64,000 nt of DNA, taken from Nitrosomonas sp. Its GTDB lineage: Bacteria; Pseudomonadota; Gammaproteobacteria; Burkholderiales; Nitrosomonadaceae. A program made the position numbers and the translations under genes. The stretch's first letter is position 1. Every line of letters starts with the position of its first letter. This document shows positions 17,378 through 24,613 of the stretch, one piece after another. Below the pieces are notes generated by a model. The model did not search any database, was not told where the DNA came from, and saw only the letters and a program-made list of their open reading frames with translations. The stretch is from contig JADJBK010000006.1 of the NCBI GenBank assembly GCA_016703745.1, positions 2,418,001 to 2,482,000 on the forward strand. Direction: 5' to 3'.

Positions 17378-17962
17378 ATGCTTGCACTATCCATTCGTCA
17401 CCAAATAATCATAGGTAGTATCCTGATGGTATTGATGATTATCACACGCAGTCATCATTTTGCTGCGATGCACACGTTGCCCGGGGCTTCCTGGGTAGTT
17501 TTCTTTCTGGCAGGGGTGTACCTTCGTTCTGCACTACCCTTGCTTGGATTTTTTGTATTAACCTGGATACTGGATTTTGCGGCCTATGCATCAGGTGATG
17601 GCGTGAGCGATTACTGCTTAACATATGCCTACGCCTTTTTGATGCCAGCATACGCGTCACTGTGGTTGGCTGGCCGCTGGTATGCTTATCAATATCAATT
17701 TACCTGGCGTACCTTGCAGCCACTTCTTTGGAGTATGACTGCAGGGCTGGTTCTTTGTGAGTTATTTTCCAGCGGTGGTTTTTATTTCTTTTCAGACCGG
17801 TTTGCAAGTACTACATTAGTAGAATTTAGTCAGCGTGTTATAAGCTATTTTCCACTTTACGTAGGGTCTTTTCTGTTTTACATCATGACGGCAATAATAA
17901 TGCACAGTGCTGTTAAAGTAATCGATAGTATTCGCGATCTACGGCAATCAGCCAATGGATAA
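17378..17962 (+). CDS. btuM: BtuM-type cobalamin inner-membrane protein
   Basis: A 194-residue protein with about six hydrophobic helices and no soluble domain. Its size, its place between btuB and cobO under a B12 riboswitch, and a single conserved-looking Cys at position 80 (SDYC80LTYAYAF) match BtuM, the group of small ECF-S-component-like B12 transporters described from Thiobacillus denitrificans, where Cys80 ligates cobalt and drives decyanation. The Cys position agreement rests on my memory of that protein. It would carry B12 across the cytoplasmic membrane. It ends 8 nt inside cobO. No ECF ATPase genes are nearby. Confidence 0.75.
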   Translation: MLALSIRHQIIIGSILMVLMIITRSHHFAAMHTLPGASWVVFFLAGVYLRSALPLLGFFVLTWILDFAAYASGDGVSDYCLTYAYAFLMPAYASLWLAGRWYAYQYQFTWRTLQPLLWSMTAGLVLCELFSSGGFYFFSDRFASTTLVEFSQRVISYFPLYVGSFLFYIMTAIIMHSAVKVIDSIRDLRQSANG

Positions 17963-18572
17963 AACAGCAGAATCAATCGCGCGGGAAGAGCGTTATCGTA
18001 CTCGTATGCAACGAAAGAAAATAACTGTGGATTCAGCTATTGCGCGTGCGGATAAACAAAAAGGACTGCTTCTTCTATTAACCGGCAACGGAAAGGGTAA
18101 ATCCAGTTCCGGTTTCGGCATGATTGCTCGCGCCTTAGGTCATGATATGCGTGTTGGTGTAGCCCAGTTTATCAAGGGACAATCGAGTACGGGTGAGGAA
18201 GCTTTTTTCCGGAAACAGAGTAATGTCGTCTGGCACGTGCTTGGAGAGGGTTTTACATGGGAGACACAGGACCTGAAACGTGATACGGAAACTGCCCAGC
18301 ATGGCTGGAAAATTGTTCAGAAGATGTTGCGGGATTCATCGCTAAATTTAATCCTGCTGGATGAGCTGACTTACCCGCTCAAGTATGGCTGGCTGGATTC
18401 GGCGGCCGTAGTGGAGGATCTAAATAACCGTCCAGCAATGCAACATGTTGTTATTACTGGACGTGGCGCACCGGAAGCGCTATATGCAATAGCGGATACC
18501 GTCACGGAGATGTATGACAAGAAACATGCTTTTCAGGCGGGTATTCAGGCACAAGCTGGTATTGATCTGTAA
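17955..18572 (+). CDS. cobO: Corrinoid adenosyltransferase (CobA/CobO/BtuR family)
   Basis: A 205-residue CobO-type ATP:cob(I)alamin adenosyltransferase. The P-loop GNGKGKSS is at residues 44-51, with VAQFIKG, the LLDELTYPLKYGWLD segment and VVITGRGAPEAL characteristic of the family. It attaches the 5'-deoxyadenosyl group to imported corrinoid. It overlaps btuM by 8 nt and completes an uptake-then-adenosylation module. No other corrin-ring synthesis gene is in the window, so salvage is the better reading than de novo synthesis. Confidence 0.92.
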   Translation: MDKTAESIAREERYRTRMQRKKITVDSAIARADKQKGLLLLLTGNGKGKSSSGFGMIARALGHDMRVGVAQFIKGQSSTGEEAFFRKQSNVVWHVLGEGFTWETQDLKRDTETAQHGWKIVQKMLRDSSLNLILLDELTYPLKYGWLDSAAVVEDLNNRPAMQHVVITGRGAPEALYAIADTVTEMYDKKHAFQAGIQAQAGIDL

Positions 18573-18760
18573 TGCTAATACAGGCTCAAAAATAGCTGAC
18601 TTAAAAATGGCTTGCAACCTGGTTTTAAATTGAGTAGCATTAACCATGTTTTTAGCATGGAATTGTTTTGCAGTTTTTGCAAAAAATCTTTTGAATGCTT
18701 TGTTTCTGTCAAAAGTTGTGGGGTAGCTGTCGACCATAATAATCAAAGGAGGGCTTCGTT

Positions 18761-19972
18761 TTGCAAATAAATCTTAATAACTTGAAAATATTGCCTTTTG
18801 GGCTGTGTGGTATTTTTCTTATTGCCACTTGTGTATATGCTGAAACAGATTATAGGACTGGTTTTGAAAATGACTATGATCGGGGATTGGTTGAAAGTCT
18901 GACCGGGTTTAAATATAACGAAACAAATTTCATGAAATCGTTAGGAATTAAATTTGGAGGCTGGACAGAAATCGGGTTTACTGGCAATCCTGATAATCCT
19001 AAAGATGCGAACGGCCCTGTTACGTTTAATACTGGTCCCAATGAATTTAAATTGCATCAGGTCTATGGTTTTATTCAACGAGAAGTAGATACTAACTCAA
19101 GCACAGTTAATTTCGGTTTTCGAGCCGACCTGTTATATGGCACTGATGCCCGTTTTGCAACAGCGTCAAATTTTGATGTAAATATTCTAAACAGTACTGG
19201 CGAGCGTAAACTGGTATTTCCACAAGTTTATGTCGATGCTTTTCTACCAATTGGAAACGGTATAACGGCTACCGTTGGTCACTTTTATACACTAATCGGC
19301 TACGAGGTTGTACCTTCCACCGGTAATTTCTTTTTCTCTCACGCTTATACCATGCAGTATGGTGAGCCATTTACGCACACCGGTGTAGTATTGTCATACC
19401 CTGTTAATGACAATATTGTAGTCAAAGCGGGCGTTGTATCTGGCTGGGATGCATTTTTCAAGCAACCTGCCAATTTTCTTGGCAGCATGGCCTATACCAC
19501 AGATGATGAGAGAACATCTTTAACCGCATCGTTAATTACCGGCAACGTGAAAACGGATGGCCTGAATAATGAGCATAATCGAACTATGTACAGCCTTGTA
19601 CTGGAGCACGATATTACGGATAAGCTGCATTACGTGTTACAGCATGATTTAGGTATCGAGGCAAAAACTGCTTTGGGTCGCGCGGCGCAATGGTATGGTG
19701 TAAATCAATACTTGTTTTATGATATTTTACCGAACCTGAGTAGCGGTTTACGTGTTGAGTGGTTCCGAGATGATGACGGTGTTAGAGTGCTTGGTAATGG
19801 CAGGGGCGAAAATTTTATTGGGGTGACGGGTGGATTGAACTATACTCCGCTGGCTGGGTTCACCCTGCGTCCGGAGGTGCGATATGATCGCTCAACAAAA
19901 GATGCAGCATTTAAAGATGGTAGAGACAATGACCAGATTCTATTATCGATAAGTGGTATTTTTCGGTTTTAG
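18761..19972 (+). CDS. Putative outer-membrane beta-barrel porin (BBP2-like)
   Basis: A 403-residue exported protein starting at TTG 18761 with a strong AGGAGGG site just upstream. A signal peptide covers about residues 1-27 (GIFLIATCVYA). The rest is built of alternating short strands rich in Gly/Tyr/Asn, includes GFTGNPDNP and VYVDAFLPIGNGITATVGHFYTLIGYEVVPSTGNFFFSHAY, and ends in Phe (SISGIFRF), as outer-membrane barrels do. The pattern resembles the beta-barrel porin-2 (OmpL-like) family. The substrate is unknown. It precedes hao by 124 nt on the same strand and may be co-transcribed or independent. Confidence 0.75.
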   Translation: MQINLNNLKILPFGLCGIFLIATCVYAETDYRTGFENDYDRGLVESLTGFKYNETNFMKSLGIKFGGWTEIGFTGNPDNPKDANGPVTFNTGPNEFKLHQVYGFIQREVDTNSSTVNFGFRADLLYGTDARFATASNFDVNILNSTGERKLVFPQVYVDAFLPIGNGITATVGHFYTLIGYEVVPSTGNFFFSHAYTMQYGEPFTHTGVVLSYPVNDNIVVKAGVVSGWDAFFKQPANFLGSMAYTTDDERTSLTASLITGNVKTDGLNNEHNRTMYSLVLEHDITDKLHYVLQHDLGIEAKTALGRAAQWYGVNQYLFYDILPNLSSGLRVEWFRDDDGVRVLGNGRGENFIGVTGGLNYTPLAGFTLRPEVRYDRSTKDAAFKDGRDNDQILLSISGIFRF

Positions 19973-20096
19973 AGTGCTAGTCATTACGGAATGAGATGAT
20001 AGATGTCTATTGCTGTGCTTGGGCAAACGAGCGTGGTATAGGTGTAATTTTGGTTATTGATGCAATATATTTTTAACAATAAATAAGGAGAGAGAC

Positions 20097-21815
20097 ATGC
20101 ATGCCGGATTTTGGCTGAAGGGAGTACTGCTAGCTTGTGGATTAGCGCTGGCTGGTGGGGTGCAGGCGAACATATCGACGGTGCCGGATGTAACGTATGA
20201 AGCGTTGGGTCTGGATCGTAGCAAGGCGACGCCGAAAGAGACGCACGAAGCGTTGGTGAAGCGTTACAAGGATCCGGCGCAAGGGGCGGGTAAGGGCACG
20301 ATGGGGGAATACTGGGAGCCGATACCGTACAGCATGTACCTGGATCCGGCCACGTTTTACAAGCCACCGACCTCAATGCGCGACAAGGCGAGCCGGAAGG
20401 AATGTGTAGAATGCCACACAGATGAGTCGCCGGTATGGGTACAGGCGTGGAAGCGCAGCACCCATGCGAACCTGGACAAGGTTCGCAAACTGCAGCCGAG
20501 TGATCCGACCTACTACAAGAAAGCCAAGTTAGAAGAAGTCGAAGCCAATCTGCGTTCGATGGGTAAGTTAGGCGAGAAAGAACCTTTGAAAGAAGTTGGC
20601 TGTATAGACTGTCACGTATCGATCAATGCGGACTCGAAGCAAAAGATTGATCACAGCAAAGACCTGATCATGCCGACAGCAGATGTTTGTGGTGCCTGCC
20701 ACCTGCGTGAATTTGCCGAACGTGAATCCGAGCGTGACACCATGATCTGGCCGAATGGACAATGGCCGGACGGACGTCCATCCCATGCGCTTGACTACAG
20801 CGCCAACGTTGAGACCACCGTCTGGGCCGCGATGCCGCAAAGAGAAGTTGCGGAAGGCTGCACCATGTGCCATACCAACCAGAACAAATGTGACTCCTGC
20901 CATACACGTCACGAATTTTCTGCAGCCGAATCGCGCAAACCGGAAGCGTGCGCCACCTGCCACAGCGGAGTAGACCACAACAACTGGGAAACCTATTCCA
21001 TGTCCAAGCACGGCAAGATGGTTGCCATGCTGGGCGATAAATGGAACTGGGAAGCACCGCTGAAAGATGCCTACGCTGTTGGTGGACAAAATGCACCGAC
21101 CTGTGCGGGTTGCCATTTCGAGTATGAAGGCGAATACACCCACAACATCACACGCAAGATTCGTTGGGCGAACTACCCATTTGTTCCGGGCATTGCAGAA
21201 AACATCACCAGCGACTGGTCAGAAGCACGGCTTGACTCCTGGGTTGTCACCTGCACCCAGTGTCACTCCGAACGTTTTGCCCGCTCCTACCTGGAACTGA
21301 TGGACAAAGGCACACTGGAAGGATTGGCCAAATATCAGGAAGCCCATGAACTGGTTGAAAAGCTGTACAAGGCAGGCAACCTGACGGGACAGAAAACCAA
21401 TCGTCCTGCTCCTCCGGAGCCAGAGAAACCTGGTTTCCATATTTTCACCCAGCTCTTCTGGTCGAAAGGCAACAACCCGGCCTCGATCGAACTGAAAGTA
21501 CTGGAAATGGCTGAAAACGACCTGGCAAAAATGCACGTTGGTCTGGCGCATACCAACCCGGGTGGCTGGACCTATACCGAAGGTTGGGGTCCGATCAACC
21601 GTGCCTATGTTGAAATTCAGGATGAACACACCAAAATGCAGGAAATGGCTGCTCTGCAGGAACGGGTGAACAAACTGGAGAGCAAGAAAACCAGCCTGCT
21701 GGACATCACGACCCCTGAGGACAAAATCTCCCTGGGTGGACTGGGTGGTGGCATGCTGCTCGCGGGCACACTGGCCTTGCTTGGCTGGCGCAGCCGCAAG
21801 CAGAAACAGGCTTGA
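20097..21815 (+). CDS. hao: Hydroxylamine oxidoreductase, octaheme cytochrome c
   Basis: A 572-residue periplasmic HAO precursor (signal peptide about residues 1-24). Eight CxxCH sites begin at Cys103, 169, 198, 255, 265, 285, 336 and 386: seven c-type hemes plus the P460 heme, with the P460 cross-linking Tyr expected at Tyr493 in GGWTYTEGW. Residues 546-563 form a hydrophobic C-terminal helix followed by basic residues. HAO oxidises hydroxylamine and passes electrons to cytochrome c554. The frame is intact. The coding sequence is markedly richer in G+C than the ribosomal genes. A weak promoter-like pair (TTGGGC at 20019, 18 nt, TGTAAT) lies upstream; GGAGAG precedes the ATG. The stop overlaps the haoB TTG. 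Confidence 0.97.
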   Translation: MHAGFWLKGVLLACGLALAGGVQANISTVPDVTYEALGLDRSKATPKETHEALVKRYKDPAQGAGKGTMGEYWEPIPYSMYLDPATFYKPPTSMRDKASRKECVECHTDESPVWVQAWKRSTHANLDKVRKLQPSDPTYYKKAKLEEVEANLRSMGKLGEKEPLKEVGCIDCHVSINADSKQKIDHSKDLIMPTADVCGACHLREFAERESERDTMIWPNGQWPDGRPSHALDYSANVETTVWAAMPQREVAEGCTMCHTNQNKCDSCHTRHEFSAAESRKPEACATCHSGVDHNNWETYSMSKHGKMVAMLGDKWNWEAPLKDAYAVGGQNAPTCAGCHFEYEGEYTHNITRKIRWANYPFVPGIAENITSDWSEARLDSWVVTCTQCHSERFARSYLELMDKGTLEGLAKYQEAHELVEKLYKAGNLTGQKTNRPAPPEPEKPGFHIFTQLFWSKGNNPASIELKVLEMAENDLAKMHVGLAHTNPGGWTYTEGWGPINRAYVEIQDEHTKMQEMAALQERVNKLESKKTSLLDITTPEDKISLGGLGGGMLLAGTLALLGWRSRKQKQA

Positions 21816-22868
21816 GCGAGCCACTGACGACTGGCCAGCGCGCGCGAGCGGGCTGGCTGGACAAGATCCTCCCGTTACTCGGCATCCTGCTGGTAACGGG
21901 AGGATTTATTTTACTCGCCTGGTTTTCCTGGCTATGGTTCACTCCTGGAACGGCCCCATATCAGTATCAATTGCTGGAGACGGGAGATAGCAGCAAATTT
22001 CCGCAACTGGAACTGAGCGCATAGCCTGACCTGACCATTGATCAATACGAAGTGCGTGTACCGGAGGTAGACCAGGTCGTTGCCTACGCCTATTTTGGAC
22101 GGCGTGCGAAACATCCCCCGGTGTTGCTTGACTGGCAGAATCTCACCAGCGAACCGCTATTAATACTTGATCGCAAACCAGCTGAATTGAGTGCACTGGC
22201 GGCGGCTATTGAGAAACATGCCGCAGCAGATGCCACGATACTTGCCTGGTGGGACACCTCCGCGCAACTGGCCTTACTGACCGGACGTCATGTCCTGTCC
22301 CGCAGCCCGTTACATGAACCGCTCATTATCCCGGAAGTCTGGCAGACACAGCGCGCTGCCATCCTTGATTACGAGAGTGAACAGGTTGCCACCGTAGTGA
22401 GTGATGAAGAGCGCACCCAGTTTCAGCGTTTCACCCACGCACTGGCCCAACCGCATGAAATCGGACTGGCTGAATTGCGCGCATTAAGTGATCCTGAGCG
22501 GGAAACCTACCTGGTAGTACACGTCACCGACCTGTACAAACTGGGATTGCTATACCCGGAAAAACTCGGAGTAGCTTACAAAAACTACCGCATGACCGGT
22601 AACATTCACGGCATGATCAGCCACCTCAAAACTGAAATGGGGCGGCGCGGCTACACCACCTACACCCCTGCAATCACTATCGGAAGAACTGATTCGTGCT
22701 TTTTTTCTGACAGATGAAGCGAGTGACCAGACCCTGATTGCACCGCTACTGCCCCTAACCGACCGACCGCCGCCGCTGGAACTTGACACCCCGAGACTGA
22801 TCTACCAGCAAGGTGGGTATTGGGTATACAGACTGCTGGCAGAGCCATCCGATCAGAGTGGAGAATGA
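21812..22868 (+). pseudogene. haoB: haoB (orf2) remnant, amber codon plus frameshift
   Basis: The frame begins at TTG 21812, overlapping the hao stop (TTGA), and encodes an N-terminal membrane helix (about residues 19-46, LLGILLVTGGFILLAWFSWLW). It is cut by TAG at 22022-22024, where CAG (Gln) would restore SAQPDL. The same frame then continues to about 22681. There an extra G in the run at 22682-22683 shifts it; removing one G gives ITIEELIRAFFLTDEAS and the frame runs on to TGA at 22866-22868. The reconstructed protein is about 350 residues. haoB is conserved between hao and cycA in Nitrosomonas but has no settled function. As written only a 70-residue fragment would be made. Confidence 0.85.
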
Positions 22869-22979
22869 TTACGGGATACCCTGTTTGCAATGATTTACAG
22901 CCTGTCGTGATCGGGTACAATAGCGGACGGCGAGCGAATCGCAGGTCATTTTGATAAAACCAGGACAGTTGCAAACCAA

Positions 22980-23006
22980 TTAGTCGCCCGAAAAACAGGC
23001 GACTAA
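22980..23006 (+). promoter_or_regulatory. Stem-loop between haoB and cycA
   Basis: TTAGTCGCC (22980-22988) pairs perfectly with GGCGACTAA (22998-23006), leaving the loop CGAAAAACA. No T run follows, so it is not a typical terminator. It sits about 40 nt before the cycA start in a 178-nt gap. A processing or mRNA-stabilising role for the cycA message is an inference. Confidence 0.6.
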
Positions 23007-23046
23007 CTGGCGACTTGACCAACCGTCCCCCACAAAAGGAGAAACA

Positions 23047-23756
23047 ATGAAACTCATCACTACCGCCAAACTGCTGGCGGTCGCGCTCATCACCCTGATA
23101 GCTGGCAACCTCATGGCAGCGGAAGCACCGTTTGAAGGCCGCAAGAAATGCAGCTCGTGCCACAAGGCGCAGGCGAAATCCTGGAACAGCACGGCGCATG
23201 CCAGTGCGATGAAATCACTAGAACCCAATGTCAAAAAAGAAGCCAAGATCAAAGCCAAACTTGATCCGGCCAAAGACTACACCCAAGACAAAGACTGTGT
23301 AGGTTGCCATGTAGATGGTTTTAACAAAAAGGCGGCTACAACATCGACGCCCCGAACAAAATGCTGGCAGCGGTTGGTTGTGAATCCTGCCATGGTGCTG
23401 GGCGACAATATCGTGGTGATCATCGCAAGGCGGGACAAACCTTTGAGAAATCCGGCAAGACCACCCCGCGTAAAACACTGGCGGACAAAGGACAGGACTT
23501 CCATTTTGAAGAAAGCTGCAATGCCTGCCACCTGAATTACGAAGGTTCTCCGTGGAAAGGTGCCAAACCGCCTTATACCCCGTTTACACCAGATGTGGAC
23601 GCGAAATATACTTTTAAATTTGATGAAATGGTCAAAAACGAAAAAGCCATGCACGAACATTACAAACTGGATGGTGTTTTTAGCGGAGAGCCTAAATTCA
23701 AATATCACGACGAATTTCAGGCCAGTGCTAAAGAAACCAAAAAAGGAAAAGACTGA
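23047..23756 (+). pseudogene. cycA: Cytochrome c554, frameshifted
   Basis: The sequence encodes a tetraheme c554 precursor: signal peptide (about 1-24), then APFEGRKKCSSCH, CVGCH, CESCH and CNACH heme sites, ending EFQASAKETKKGKD. The reading frame breaks at 23331-23332, where GG replaces an expected GGG; one added G gives NKKGGYNIDAPNKM and joins the frame to the stop at 23754-23756. As written, translation after Cys-heme 2 runs out of frame to 23535 and loses two hemes. c554 is the direct electron acceptor of HAO. Apart from the indel the protein looks fully conserved, so the loss is recent or a sequence error. It shares the TGATG junction with cycB. Confidence 0.88.
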
Positions 23757-24450
23757 TGACTACTCTACAGAAAGGATCGATAGGCACTCTGCTGGTAGGC
23801 GGATTGCTGGGTATTGTGTTGCTGGTAGTTGTATTTGGTGGAGAAGCGGCATTATCCACCGAAGAATTCTGCACCAGCTGTCATTCCATGACCTACCCGC
23901 AGGAAGAACTCAAACGTTCCACCCATTATGGCGCGCTGGGGTCAATCCTGGCTGTAAGGACTGCCATATTCCGCAAGGGATAGAAAACTTCCATCTGGCG
24001 GTAGCCACACACATAGTGGATGGCGCGCGCGAGCTATATCTGGAACTGGTGAATGATTATTCCACGCTGGAGAAATTCAACGAGCGTAGATTGATCATGG
24101 CACATGATGCACGCATGAATCTTAAGAAGTGGGATAGCATCACTTGCCGTACCTGTCACAAAAACCCGAATCCGCCCGGAGAAGATGCCCAGGCTGCCCA
24201 TAAGAAAATGGAGACAGAGGGCGCGACCTGCATAGATTGTCATCAGAATCTGGTGCATGAAGAAGCGCCCATGACCGATCTGAACGCTAGTCTGGCTACT
24301 GGGAAAATGGTACTGAAACCAGAAGACGAAGAGGATGATGACGACGAAGACGAAGACGAAGACGAAGACGAAGACGATGAAAATGCTGAAGAAAGTGATA
24401 CAGCAGTCGAGTCTTCTGATGAAGATGACTCCGAAGATGATGATGAGTAA
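23756..24450 (+). pseudogene. cycB: Cytochrome cM552 (NapC/NirT type), frameshifted
   Basis: An N-terminal membrane anchor (about residues 11-28) is followed by four CxxCH sites (CTSCH, CKDCH, CRTCH, CIDCH), the layout of a tetraheme NapC/NirT quinol-linked cytochrome. The frame is lost at 23938-23941: GGGG where GGGGG would give ALGVNPGCKDCH. As written only 75 residues with one heme would be made; the remainder is open to 24450. The C-terminus is an acidic tail of about 45 residues, almost only Asp/Glu/Ser, with five GACGAA repeats. cM552 is the proposed membrane link from c554 to the quinone pool. Confidence 0.87.
24343..24372 (+). repeat. Five tandem GACGAA hexamers in the cycB tail
   Basis: GACGAA is repeated five times without interruption, followed by a variant GACGAT, encoding an Asp-Glu run. 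It lies inside an acid-rich region (24328-24447). Such hexamers can change copy number by slippage without shifting the frame. Confidence 0.9.
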
Positions 24451-24477
24451 GGTTTGAAAGTTAACCTATAACTAAAT

Positions 24478-24541
24478 AACGAGCTATAACCGGTTTTTCT
24501 ACTCGGTATTTGTAGTTTAACTGGTGGATAGCTCGTTTTTG
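24478..24541 (+). terminator. Intrinsic terminator after cycB
   Basis: AACGAGCTAT (24478-24487) pairs perfectly with ATAGCTCGTT (24528-24537), and the second arm runs into a T-rich stretch (24535-24540, TTTTTT, then G). The 40-nt loop can itself fold weakly. It closes the hao-haoB-cycA-cycB unit before miaB. Confidence 0.75.
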
Positions 24542-24613
24542 TTAGATGGTCTGTATTTAAGATAAGTCACCAATATCATATTGAATTAATGTTTTCCGCG
24601 TAAGTTATTTGCG

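Noticed and set aside
18670..18690. TTTTGCA/TGCAAAA hairpin between cobO and the porin
   Set aside because: Only 7 A/T-rich pairs and no following T run; not called as a terminator.
18480..18746. Minus-strand 88-codon frame after cobO
   Set aside because: It overlaps cobO and an AT-rich gap and shows no recognisable protein character.
20755..20973. Plus-strand frames in another phase within hao
   Set aside because: Shadows of the eight-heme frame, with no start signal or similarity of their own.
20568..21143. Long minus-strand frames inside hao (also 20668-21096 and 21219-21824)
   Set aside because: They are mirror frames of a clear, conserved HAO coding sequence, favoured by its high G+C; their translations show no family features.
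23560..24450. A single 296-codon gene spanning the end of cycA and cycB
   Set aside because: The first third is cycA in a wrong phase; only the part after about 23940 is real cycB, joined by the frameshift.
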